Source of the DNA: Nocardioides oceani
GTDB lineage: Bacteria; Actinomycetota; Actinomycetes; Propionibacteriales; Nocardioidaceae
Reading direction: 5' to 3'
Length of the DNA stretch: 64,000 bases
NCBI RefSeq assembly: GCF_030412965.1
Contig: NZ_JAUHJQ010000001.1
Location: 708,060-772,059, forward strand
Below the pieces are notes generated by a model. That model had not been told where the DNA came from. It ran no database searches and worked only from the letters and a program-made list of their open reading frames with translations. A program made the position numbers and the translations under genes. This document shows positions 8,199 to 16,069 of this stretch, piece after piece; within the stretch, counting starts at the first letter, position 1, and every line of letters begins with the position of its first letter.

Positions 8199-9398
8199 GT
8201 GACCACCGACCGCCTCGCCGTCGCCAGCCGCGCCAACGTCCCGCCGTTCCACGTGATGGACCTGCTGGCGGCGTCGGCGGCGCGGCAGCGCACCCACGGC
8301 GACATGCTCAACCTGCTGGCCGGACAGCCGAGCACGGGCGCGCCGGCGCCGGTGGCGGCCGAGGCGGTGCGGCTGCTGCAGTCCGGCGACCCGCTCGGCT
8401 ACACCCCGGCCGCGGGCATCCACGAGCTGCGCGAGGCGATCGCTGGCCACCACCGGCGGGCCCACGGGATCGACGTGTCCCCCGAGGACGTGGTGGTGAC
8501 CACGGGAAGCAGCGGCGGCTTCCTGCTGGCGTTCCTGGCGGCCTTCGAGGTCGGCGACAAGGTGGCGATGGCCCGGCCGGGCTACCCCTGCTACCGCAAC
8601 GTCCTGGCCGCGCTCGGCTGCGAGGTGGTCGAGATCGCGACCGGGCCGGCCACCCGCTTCCAGCCGACGGTCGAGCAGGTCGCGGCGCTGCACGCCGAGG
8701 TGGGGCTGCGCGGGCTGGTCGTCGCGAGCCCCGCGAACCCCACCGGCACGATGCTGCTGCCCGAGGAGCTCGCGGCGCTCGCGGCCTGGTGCGAGGCCAA
8801 CGGCGTGCAGCTGATCTCGGACGAGATCTACCACGGCATCGAGTACGCCCCGCTCGACGGCGCCCCCGCCCTGGCCCGCAGCGCGTGGGAGACCTCGCGC
8901 GAGGCGGTCGTGTTCTCCTCGTTCTCCAAGTACTTCTCGATGACCGGCTGGCGCATCGGCTGGATGCTCGTGCCGGAGCGGCTGCGGCGGGCCGTGGACG
9001 TGCTGACCGGCAACTTCACGATCTGCCCGCCGGTGATCGCGCAGCGCGCGTGCCTGGCCGCCTTCGACGACGCGTCGTACGCCGAGCTCGACGGGCACGT
9101 CGCGCGCTACGCCGCGAACCGCCGCGTGCTCCTGGACGGGCTCGCCTCCCTGGGCATGACCCGGCTCGCGCCGGCGGACGGGGCGTTCTACGTCTACGCC
9201 GACGTCGGGCACCTCACCGGCGACTCGATGGCCTTCGCCCACGACCTGCTCGGCCGCGTCGGGGTCGCGGTCGCGCCGGGCGTCGACTTCGACACCGCCG
9301 AGGGCGGGCGGTTCGTGCGGATGTCGTTCGCCGGCCAGCAGTCGGAGATCGAGGCGGCCCTGGAGCGGTTGTCCACAGCGCTCCCGACGGTGGGTTAA
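8199..9398 (+). CDS. PLP-dependent class I/II aminotransferase
   Basis: 399 aa, fold type I aminotransferase (AspC/AlaT-like). Visible landmarks are the substrate loop GQPSTGAPAP, cofactor strand TTGSSGGFLLAF, ASPANPTGTMLLPEEL (the conserved Asn), LISDEIYHGIEY (Asp and Tyr near PLP), and the Schiff-base lysine in SSFSKYFSMTGWRIGWM. The C-terminal Arg is in GGRFVRMSFA. The amino-acid specificity is not evident. GTG 8199 is chosen because of the -10 box 7 nt upstream and because the alignment to family N-termini begins there; longer frames run back into repeats. Confidence 0.88.
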   Translation: MTTDRLAVASRANVPPFHVMDLLAASAARQRTHGDMLNLLAGQPSTGAPAPVAAEAVRLLQSGDPLGYTPAAGIHELREAIAGHHRRAHGIDVSPEDVVVTTGSSGGFLLAFLAAFEVGDKVAMARPGYPCYRNVLAALGCEVVEIATGPATRFQPTVEQVAALHAEVGLRGLVVASPANPTGTMLLPEELAALAAWCEANGVQLISDEIYHGIEYAPLDGAPALARSAWETSREAVVFSSFSKYFSMTGWRIGWMLVPERLRRAVDVLTGNFTICPPVIAQRACLAAFDDASYAELDGHVARYAANRRVLLDGLASLGMTRLAPADGAFYVYADVGHLTGDSMAFAHDLLGRVGVAVAPGVDFDTAEGGRFVRMSFAGQQSEIEAALERLSTALPTVG

Positions 9399-9428
9399 CG
9401 GCCCGGTCGGGTCGGGCAGACCCGCTCC

Positions 9429-9854
9429 ATGGACGGAGCGGGTGGGAGCAGGTACGGCGACGCGGCGGCGATCCGCGCGCTCGCGGCGCGGCTGCGCGAG
9501 CAGGCCGCGGAGGTGGCCGCCGAGGCGGATCGGCTCGCCCGGCTCGCCGAGGCGACCGGGTGGACGGGGCTCGCCGCCGACGCGATGCGCGACCGGGCCC
9601 ACGACGGCGCACGAGCGCTGCGGCGTACCGCCGGGCTGCACGAGGACGCCGCCGAGGCCCTGGACCGGCACGCCGCGGAGGTCCAGCGGCGCACCGAGCT
9701 GGTGGCGGCCGCGGAACGGACGTTCGAAGCGCTGGTCGACGCGGCCCGCGACCGGCTGGGCGGCCTGGTCGACCGGTTCCTCGACCAGGTGGCGCCTCCC
9801 CCGAGCGGCCACCGCGACTGGCTGACCTTCGAGCTGCCGGGGTTCCTGCGGTGA
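9429..9854 (+). CDS. WXG100-like helical protein (ESX-associated), cassette 1
   Basis: 141 aa, almost entirely helical. The first helix (AAIRALAARLREQAAEVAAEADRLARLAE) leads to a GWTG turn (W45) and a second long helix, the hairpin layout of WXG100/ESAT-6-like proteins. It is longer than the family's usual ~100 aa and ends PPPSGHRDWLTFELPGFLR. The cassette-2 homologue at 12761 has the same tail, PPPPGHRDWLGVHLPGL. Its stop overlaps the start of the hydrolase gene (GTGA), so the two are co-translated. Probable partner or carrier for that hydrolase; secretion through ESX is inferred. ATG 9429 may be replaced by a nearby start. Confidence 0.65.
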   Translation: MDGAGGSRYGDAAAIRALAARLREQAAEVAAEADRLARLAEATGWTGLAADAMRDRAHDGARALRRTAGLHEDAAEALDRHAAEVQRRTELVAAAERTFEALVDAARDRLGGLVDRFLDQVAPPPSGHRDWLTFELPGFLR

Positions 9855-11293
9855 GCGGTCCCGAGGTCGCCCGGGTCGTGGAGGTCACCGGCGGGTCGCA
9901 CGGCCTCGCCGCGGCGTACGCCGTCGTGCGGGCGCTCGCGGACGACTACGACCGCGCGGGCGACCGGATGCGCGGGTGGGCCGACGTCGGCCGGCGGACC
10001 CTCCTGGACGGCGACCTGCTCGACTCGGCGGTGCTCGCACCGGTGACCTTCGCCGAGGCCGAGGCGGCCGTGCTGGGAGCGGCGACCGGCCCTGACGGCG
10101 CGCTCGTGGCGAGCCTGCACTGGGAGGCCGACGCCGTGGCGGTCCGCGCGACCGTGACCGCGCTCGAGGCCGCCGACGACCTCTCGCGCGCGGCGCTCGA
10201 GGTGGTCGACCACGCGCTCGGCCGCGCGCTCGGGACCCTGCTGCCCGCGGCCCTGCCGGTGGTCCTGCCGCTCCTGCCGTCCCTCCCGCTGCTGGCACCC
10301 GCGCTGGCACCCGCGCTGGGACCGCAGCTGGACCGGCTGCTCGCGGACGCCGTCGCCGAGCACCCCGACGCCGTGCAGCACCTGGCCAACGGGGGCGGTG
10401 GCCTGCTCGACGGGCTGCTGTCGGCCGGTGTGCTGCGCGGACCCTGGCGGCTGCCCCGGGACACCGAGGCCGCGGCGGCGGTGCTCGCGGCGGCGTACGG
10501 CGACCCCGGGCGGGGCCGCGCGCTGCCCCTCGGCCCTCCCCGGCCGGTCCGGCAGCCGGGCGGCCTCGCCGACGTCCTCCGCGACCTCGACGGCGTGCAC
10601 CGCACCGGCGGCGACGGCGTGGTCGAGGTCCGCACCGCCACGGCTCCCGACGGGTCGGTGCGCCACGTCGTGCACCTGCCCGGCACCGACGACCTCGGGA
10701 CGCTGCCGTGGACCCAGGACGGCGACGTGCGCGACCTGGCCACGAACCTGCTGCTGGTGGCCGGGCTCGACAACCCCTACCAGCAGGGCGTCCTCGACGC
10801 GATGCACCGGGCGGGCATCGGCCCCGACGACCCGGTGCTGCTCGTCGGGCACTCCCAGGGCGGCATGGTGGCGGCTGCGGTGCTCGCCGGCGCCGGCCCG
10901 TTCCACGTCACCGACGTGGTGACTGCCGGCTCGCCGACCGCCCACCTCGACGGCTTCCCGCCCGGTTCCCACGTGCTGTCCCTCGAGCACCGTGGCGACC
11001 TCGTGCCGCTGCTGGACGGCGAGGACAACCGCGACATCCCCGAGCAGACCACCGTGCGCTTCGACGGCTCCCCGCCCGGACCGGGTGCCGGGGTGGCCGC
11101 TGCGCACGACGTCCGCCACCACGTCGCCGCCGCCGTCGCGCTCGAGGGGGCGGTGCGCGACGGGACCGCCCACCCGTCGGTGGTCGACGCCCTGCACCGC
11201 CTCGAGGAGCGGGGGTACGTCGGCGGGCCCGCCGGGCCGGGCGGGACCGTGGTGACCAGCCAGGCCTTCCAGGTCGTCAGGGACCGACCGTGA
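9851..11293 (+). CDS. Alpha/beta-hydrolase (lipase-like) with intact GHSQG, ESX cassette 1
   Basis: 480 aa from a GTG overlapping the WXG-like gene's stop. The N-terminal half is helical, with an Ala/Leu/Pro-rich segment (about 133-158) and NGGGGLLDGLLSAG. The C-terminal half is an alpha/beta-hydrolase: VLLVGHSQGGMVAAAVL with nucleophile S335, then DVVTAGSPTAH, SLEHRGDLVPLLDG (candidate acid) and AHDVRHHVA (candidate His). This resembles lipase-like proteins linked to ESX loci. The substrate is unknown and no signal peptide is present. The homologue at 14171 has lost the nucleophile. Confidence 0.75.
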   Translation: MSGPEVARVVEVTGGSHGLAAAYAVVRALADDYDRAGDRMRGWADVGRRTLLDGDLLDSAVLAPVTFAEAEAAVLGAATGPDGALVASLHWEADAVAVRATVTALEAADDLSRAALEVVDHALGRALGTLLPAALPVVLPLLPSLPLLAPALAPALGPQLDRLLADAVAEHPDAVQHLANGGGGLLDGLLSAGVLRGPWRLPRDTEAAAAVLAAAYGDPGRGRALPLGPPRPVRQPGGLADVLRDLDGVHRTGGDGVVEVRTATAPDGSVRHVVHLPGTDDLGTLPWTQDGDVRDLATNLLLVAGLDNPYQQGVLDAMHRAGIGPDDPVLLVGHSQGGMVAAAVLAGAGPFHVTDVVTAGSPTAHLDGFPPGSHVLSLEHRGDLVPLLDGEDNRDIPEQTTVRFDGSPPGPGAGVAAAHDVRHHVAAAVALEGAVRDGTAHPSVVDALHRLEERGYVGGPAGPGGTVVTSQAFQVVRDRP

Positions 11294-11302
11294 GGCGGTC
11301 CG

Positions 11303-12661
11303 TCAGGGCGTGGGCAGCCCGCCGAGCACCGACCGGTCGGGCACGACGTTCGGCAGGCCGGCGACCAGGCTGCGGTCGACGAAGCCGTTGCGGACCCGCT
11401 GCGGGTGGTAGCCCACCTTCGTGCTGCGGACGATCCGGCCGGTCGCGTAGGCGATCTTGGAGATCTTGTCCGAGCCGCTCCACGAGATGTAGCAGTGCTT
11501 GCCGTCCCAGCTGGGGGTGACCCAGTACGGCTTGAGCCCGCCCTTGAGCAGCTTGCCGGTCGCGAACGTCTGGGCGTCGACGACGGTGGCGTAGTCCGAC
11601 ATGGTGCCGGCGACGCAGATCTTGGTGCCGCGGTGGTTCATCGCGATGCCGTGGTGGGCGGAGTCGAGGAGGTAGAGCTCGCGCGGGGTGTCCGGGACGA
11701 GGTTCGGCAGCCGCTTGACGCGGGTGATCATCCCGGTGCGCCGGTCGAGCTCGACGAAGCCGTGGAAGAACGAGAGCTGGAAGTACATCTTCTGCTCGTC
11801 CGGGCTCAGCGTGATCGGCCGGACGGCGGTGCTGACGTCGGTCATCCCCCGCTCGTCGAGGGCCTTGCGCAGGTCGTACCGCCGGATCACCTCGTTCGTC
11901 CGCGCGTCGACGACCTGCAGCACCCGGTCGTCCTTGAGCGGGTCGAGGGCGGGGTCGTCGAGCGGGGTGTAGACCAGGCCGATGCTCGCGTGGAGGATCC
12001 GCTTCCCGTCGTCGATGTAGGTGCTCTCGTGCGGCGAGCCGCCGGAGGGGAACTGGCCGAGCTCCTTGCCGTCGCTCATCCGGATGACGTGGACGACGTT
12101 GCCGGTCGAGGCGCTGACGACGACGCGCCTGCCGTCGGGCGAGACGGCCATGTGGTCGGAGCGGACGCCGGCGACGGGGAACCGCCAGGCGATCTCCTGG
12201 GTCGCCAGGTCGATCGCGACCACGTCGGCGAACGAGGGCCGTGAGACGACGAGCAGCCGGCCGTCGTTGGAGGAGTACATGTCGTCGACGTACTGGTCGT
12301 GGCCCTCGCCGATGAGCGCCCGGATCGCGAGGAAGTACGCCAGCCGATAGGGGTTGAGCGCGATCTCCTGCATCCGCTCGGCGCGGTCGGGGATGATGTC
12401 GATCCGGCCGAGCCGGCGGAAGCCGCCCGGCGTCACGATGCTCGCGGTGCCGTCCCAGTTGTTGCCGACGAACACCGCCCGGCGCACGCCGCTCGCCTGC
12501 CGGGCGGCCTGCTGCGCCGAGGTGGGGAGCTCGCGGACGGACGCGGGTGCGGCCGTGCGGTCGTCGACGGCGGAGCTCGGGCCGGCGGGGCCGGCGAGCG
12601 AGCCGGTCAGGGCGAGGAGCAGGCCGAGCACGGTGGCGGGGAGCAGACGACGACGGTGCAT
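11303..12661 (-). CDS. Secreted beta-propeller (YVTN/YncE-like) protein
   Basis: 452 aa with an N-terminal signal peptide (MHRRRLLPATVLGLLLALTGSLAGPAGPSSA). The body consists of repeated strands of the YVTN/PQQ-type propeller: GRLLVVSRPSFADVVAIDLATQEIAWRFP, MAVSPDGRRVVVSASTGNVVHVIRMSDGKELG, ITLSPDEQKMYFQ and so on. These form a scaffold and no catalytic motif is evident. It lies between the two ESX-like cassettes on the opposite strand, convergent with the first hydrolase gene (9-bp gap). CAGGAT 6 nt before the ATG resembles the leaderless -10 layout, with one mismatch. Confidence 0.8.
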   Translation of the reverse strand: MHRRRLLPATVLGLLLALTGSLAGPAGPSSAVDDRTAAPASVRELPTSAQQAARQASGVRRAVFVGNNWDGTASIVTPGGFRRLGRIDIIPDRAERMQEIALNPYRLAYFLAIRALIGEGHDQYVDDMYSSNDGRLLVVSRPSFADVVAIDLATQEIAWRFPVAGVRSDHMAVSPDGRRVVVSASTGNVVHVIRMSDGKELGQFPSGGSPHESTYIDDGKRILHASIGLVYTPLDDPALDPLKDDRVLQVVDARTNEVIRRYDLRKALDERGMTDVSTAVRPITLSPDEQKMYFQLSFFHGFVELDRRTGMITRVKRLPNLVPDTPRELYLLDSAHHGIAMNHRGTKICVAGTMSDYATVVDAQTFATGKLLKGGLKPYWVTPSWDGKHCYISWSGSDKISKIAYATGRIVRSTKVGYHPQRVRNGFVDRSLVAGLPNVVPDRSVLGGLPTP

Positions 12662-12760
12662 GCGCTGATCCTGCCGTCTCCGGGCGTTTCGGGACAGGGA
12701 CGTCCGGGAAAGCGACGGCAGGCGGGGCCTGCCCCGCGAGCGGCCCGGCGAGGAGGACGG

Positions 12761-13210
12761 ATGTACGGCGACACCGACGTGATGCGCCGACGGGTCGGCC
12801 AGCTGCGCGAGCAGGCCACGGACCTGCGGGCGCTGGCCGACCAGCTCGTGGCCCGCACCGAGGGCACGGGCTGGACCGGCCGGGCCGCGGAGTCGATGGG
12901 CGAGCGGGTCCGCGACCGCGCCGCCCGCCTCCGCGAGGCCGCCGCCGGTCACGACCGGGCCGCCGACTCCCTCGACAAGCACCTCTCCGAGGTCGACCGC
13001 GCCAAGGACGCCATCGCCCAGGTCGAGCGGAAGGCCGGCAGCCTCGTCGCCGACGCCCGGGCGCGGGTCGCCCGCGTCGACGCGCAGGCCGCCGACGACC
13101 CGGCCGGCGTCAGCCGCACCGCCGACCCGACCGACCTCCAGCTCGCCGCGTTCGACCCTCCCCCGCCCGGCCACCGCGACTGGCTCGGCGTCCACCTCCC
13201 CGGACTGTGA
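12761..13210 (+). CDS. WXG100-like helical protein (ESX-associated), cassette 2
   Basis: 149 aa. A strong Shine-Dalgarno sequence (CGAGGAGGACGG) precedes the ATG. Helix-turn-helix layout RRRVGQLREQATDLRALADQLVARTEGTGWTGRAAESM with W38, then a long charged helix and a C-terminal PPPPGHRDWLGVHLPGL that copies the tail of the cassette-1 protein. It is followed after 7 nt by the EspG-like gene and then the degenerate hydrolase. Likely an ESX substrate or partner; no direct evidence of export. Confidence 0.65.
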   Translation: MYGDTDVMRRRVGQLREQATDLRALADQLVARTEGTGWTGRAAESMGERVRDRAARLREAAAGHDRAADSLDKHLSEVDRAKDAIAQVERKAGSLVADARARVARVDAQAADDPAGVSRTADPTDLQLAAFDPPPPGHRDWLGVHLPGL

Positions 13211-13217
13211 GGCACCC

Positions 13218-14174
13218 GTGACCCTCGTCGACCTCAGTACGCCGCCGGCCCCCGACCCGGCCGCCGGCCTGCTCGACGCCCTCCCCCGCCGGGTGGCGCT
13301 GACGCTGCCCGAGCTGCGCTGCGTCGCCGAGCACGCCGGTGGGGCCCCGCTCCCGTTCGACGTCCACGAGCCCGCACCCGCCGGCGAGGGCGGCCTGGAG
13401 TCGCGGCTCGGCCGTTCCCGCGGGTCGGCCGAGGACGAGGCGAGGGCGGCCGCGATGGCCGCCCTGCACGAGCCGGTGGGGTCGCTGACCCGCCGGGGCC
13501 TGCTCGCCGACGGCGTCCCCGACGAGGGCCTGGCCGGCGCGGTCGGCCTGCTCGCGGTCCCCGACGTGGCGCTCGACCTCGACGTCGCGGTGCGGACCGG
13601 CGGCGGCCCGCTGCGCGCCCGCGCCTGGCACCGGCAGGCCGGCGGCGCGGTCGCGACCCTCGCCACGATCGACGGCGTCGCCTTCGAGCTGGCCTGGTTC
13701 CCCGCCGCGCACTGGCCGACCGAGCTGGCCCGCGTCGCCGTGCTCCCCGAGGACCACGAGAGCGGCGGGTCGAGCGTCCCCGCGCACGTCGACCTCCCCT
13801 ACGAGCTCGCCGACGCCGCGGCCGAGGCCGTGCGGTCCTCCCGGCCCGACCTCCTCGCCGTGCTCGCCGCCCAGGAGGGCGCGACCGTCCGCGGCGGCGA
13901 CGGCACGCCGTACGACGTCGCCGACGTGCTCGACCTGCTGGCGGGCCTCAGCGGCGAGGCCCAGGGCCGGCTGCGCGCGCTGGTCGCGGACACCTCCGGC
14001 GAGGAGACGACCGTCGTCGGCGTCGTGTCGTGGGTGCTGCTGGCCGACGGCTGGCACGCGCTGCGCCCCTACCGGGAGCGGGGCACGGGCTCCGCCCGGG
14101 TGGAGGTACGCCGCGTGGAACCGGCCGAGCTCGGCCCGCTGCTCGCGCCGGTGCTGGCGGAGGTGACCCGATGA
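13218..14174 (+). CDS. Possible EspG-like ESX chaperone (tentative), 318 aa
   Basis: Not firmly recognised. The layout suggests an EspG-type fold: an N-terminal LPRRVALTLPELRCVAEHAGGAPLPFDV, a middle region of beta strands (ALDLDVAVRTGGGPLRARAWHRQAGGAVATLATIDG), and a final VVSWVLLADGWHALRPYRERG...RVEVRRVEPAELGPLLAPVLAEV. EspG chaperones bind WXG/PPE-type ESX substrates in the cytoplasm, and the gene sits between a WXG-like gene (7 nt upstream) and a hydrolase gene (ATGA overlap), which is the expected place. No signal peptide or membrane segment. Alternatives are an unrelated accessory protein of the cassette. Confidence 0.45.
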   Translation: MTLVDLSTPPAPDPAAGLLDALPRRVALTLPELRCVAEHAGGAPLPFDVHEPAPAGEGGLESRLGRSRGSAEDEARAAAMAALHEPVGSLTRRGLLADGVPDEGLAGAVGLLAVPDVALDLDVAVRTGGGPLRARAWHRQAGGAVATLATIDGVAFELAWFPAAHWPTELARVAVLPEDHESGGSSVPAHVDLPYELADAAAEAVRSSRPDLLAVLAAQEGATVRGGDGTPYDVADVLDLLAGLSGEAQGRLRALVADTSGEETTVVGVVSWVLLADGWHALRPYRERGTGSARVEVRRVEPAELGPLLAPVLAEVTR

Positions 14175-15526
14175 GCGAGCAGACGCCCCTGGTGGACCCC
14201 GCCGACGAGCCGACCGTGCCCCACGACGCGGTCGAGGCGGCCGACCTGGCCGACAAGTACGACCGGATGAGCCGGCTGGCCGACCTGTTCGACGCCGCCG
14301 GCGAGGAGGCCCGGGCCCGCGCGGCGCTCGGTGCGGAGGTGCTGGGTGACCCGGCGGTCGCCGAGTCCGCGGAGGTCGCCCCCGCCACGTGGTCGGAGGT
14401 CGAGCGCGACGTGCTGGCCGCCACTGGCGAGAAGCACGGGCTGCTCGGGCGCTCGGCCGAGCTGGACGCCGATGCGGTCGTCGTGCGCGCCACCGTGGCG
14501 ACGTACCGCTGGATCGACGAGCTGGCCGCCGAGGCCTCCCGCACGCTGGGCGCGATCGCCGGGCGGGCGATCGGCTACCTCGCGCCCGAGGTCGCCCTGG
14601 GCGGGCCGGTCGTGAGCGCCGGCCTCATCGAGACCGACGCGCTCGACCGCGACGACGTCGCGGCGTACCTCTCCGAGCTGGCCCAGGACCACCCCGAGCT
14701 GCTCGAGCACGTCTCCGGCGGCGGCGGGCTGCTCGACGGCCTGCGGATGCGCTCGCTGCTCACCGTCGGGCTGCTCGCCGGGGAGACCGGTCGCGCGGCC
14801 GCCCGCAGCGGGCTGCGAGCGGTCGGGGCCGACGACCTGGCGACGGACATCGGCTCGGCGCTGCGCGACGTCGCCGGCGGGGTCGTCGACGAGCCGGAGG
14901 GCACCACCGCGCCGGCGGCGCCGGCCGCCGGCGACGCGCCCCGCGGGCTCGCCGGCCTGATGAGCGCCCTGGACGAGGTGACCGCCTCGGTGTCGGTCGA
15001 ACGCGTCGGGGAGGGGCGTTACATCGCCTACCTGCCCGGCCCGAGCGGCGGCGGGCGGCGGCTGCGCCTGGTGAGCGGCGACGCGACGCCGTACGCCGCC
15101 CAGGTGGTCCGAGCGGTCGAGGCCGCCGTGGAGGGCGACCCCGGCGCCCGGGTCATGCTCGTGGGCTCCGCCCAGGGCGGCGTGACCGCCGCCGAGGTGG
15201 CCGCGGCGGTCGGCGCCGACGCCGAGGCGTCGTTCACGGTCGAGCAGGTGGTCACCGCCGGCGCACCGGCCGCGCAGGTGGCGCAGGTCCCCGAGCCCAC
15301 GCGCGTGCTGGCGCTGGAGGACCGCGCCGACCCCGTCGCGCTGCTGGGTTCGCTGCTGAACCTGTCCTCGCCCAACCGGCTGACCGTGGTCTTCGAGGCC
15401 GGGGCGGTCGATGGCTCGCGGGAGAGCGCGTACGTCGCCGGCGGCCGGGCCGCGGACGCCGCCGACCACCCCGCCGTCCGCGCCGAGCTGGAGCGGCTGG
15501 CGTCGTTGGGCTACCTCGCGGGTTGA
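14171..15526 (+). CDS. Degenerate alpha/beta-hydrolase, homologue of the 9851 gene with lost nucleophile
   Basis: 451 aa, start overlapping the previous stop by ATGA. It aligns along its length with the cassette-1 hydrolase: QDHPELLEHVSGGGGLLDGL against AEHPDAVQHLANGGGGLLDGL, VVTAGAPAAQ against VVTAGSPTAH, and a similar ending HPAVRAELERLASLGYLAG. The nucleophile elbow reads VGSAQGGV instead of VGHSQGGM, so the serine is Ala (A334) and the preceding His is Ser. The histidine-rich AHDVRHH segment is also absent. It should not hydrolyse esters; a binding, scaffold or regulatory role is inferred. A 21-bp hairpin follows the stop. Confidence 0.72.
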   Translation: MSEQTPLVDPADEPTVPHDAVEAADLADKYDRMSRLADLFDAAGEEARARAALGAEVLGDPAVAESAEVAPATWSEVERDVLAATGEKHGLLGRSAELDADAVVVRATVATYRWIDELAAEASRTLGAIAGRAIGYLAPEVALGGPVVSAGLIETDALDRDDVAAYLSELAQDHPELLEHVSGGGGLLDGLRMRSLLTVGLLAGETGRAAARSGLRAVGADDLATDIGSALRDVAGGVVDEPEGTTAPAAPAAGDAPRGLAGLMSALDEVTASVSVERVGEGRYIAYLPGPSGGGRRLRLVSGDATPYAAQVVRAVEAAVEGDPGARVMLVGSAQGGVTAAEVAAAVGADAEASFTVEQVVTAGAPAAQVAQVPEPTRVLALEDRADPVALLGSLLNLSSPNRLTVVFEAGAVDGSRESAYVAGGRAADAADHPAVRAELERLASLGYLAG

Positions 15527-15554
15527 GCCCGGCGGCTCGGTGTCGCGACGCCGA

Positions 15555-15598
15555 ACGGCCGAGGGCCGGGCTCCCGTGGGAGCCCGGCCCTCGGCCGT
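15555..15598. terminator. Bidirectional hairpin terminator, perfect 21-bp stem
   Basis: Arms 15555-15575 and 15578-15598 pair perfectly around a 2-base centre; the left arm begins ACGGCCGAGGGCC. It lies between the convergent degenerate hydrolase gene and the HU gene. There is no T-tract, as is common in actinobacteria. Confidence 0.8.
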
Positions 15599-15616
15599 CG
15601 TGCGTCGGGCGGCAGG

Positions 15617-15895
15617 TCAGCTGCCGGAGACCGCCGTCTTGAACGCGGAGGCGGCCTTGAACGCCGGCGCGGTGGTCGCGGCGATCTCGATGGTCTCGCC
15701 GGTCTGCGGGTTGCGGCCCTGGCGGGCGGAGCGCTCGCGCGACTCGAAGGTGCCGAAGCCGCTGATGCTGACCTTCTCGCCGGCCGCGACGGCCTTGACG
15801 ATGCTGTCGAGGACGGCGTCGAGGGCCTGCTCGGCCTCCTTGTTGCCCAGACCGGTCTGCTCGGCGACGGCGTCGCGCAGCTGTCCCTTGTTCAT
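15617..15895 (-). CDS. hup: HU-family DNA-binding protein
   Basis: 92 aa, the normal size of an HU subunit without the lysine-rich tail of the long mycobacterial form. MNKGQLRDAVAEQTGLGNKEAEQALDAVL forms the dimerisation helices, followed by GEKVSISGFGTFESRERSARQGRNPQTGETIEI, the beta arm with the conserved RxGRNPxTG motif that intercalates in the DNA minor groove. AGGAGC precedes the ATG. About 170 bases upstream are non-coding and hold its promoter, possibly TAGCCT at 16014-16019. Confidence 0.95.
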   Translation of the reverse strand: MNKGQLRDAVAEQTGLGNKEAEQALDAVLDSIVKAVAAGEKVSISGFGTFESRERSARQGRNPQTGETIEIAATTAPAFKAASAFKTAVSGS

Positions 15896-16069
15896 GTCGT
15901 GCTCCTGTTCGTTGTCAGGTCTGCGGGGGTCGTGCGGTGCCGGCCCGGTCGGGGCCGGCGGCACGCCCGGCGGCCTGCGCGTGGTGCCGCAGGCACGTCC
16001 GGCGGTCCGCAGGCTAGCCGTACCGCGGCGCAGCACGGCATCCACGGGCCCCGAAACCGCCCGGCGTGT

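Noticed and set aside
5728-8202. Very long open frames opposite or out of phase with real genes (for example 824 aa here, and the non-coding halves of frames at 38218-44184 and 51481-56751)
   Set aside because: Codon-position GC and Arg/Pro/Ala-rich translations show they are by-products of high GC; recognisable domains lie in the other frame.
16014-16019. TAGCCT as HU promoter -10 box
   Set aside because: Fits TANNNT on the minus strand but is >100 nt from the start and has no -35 support; mentioned only within the HU entry.
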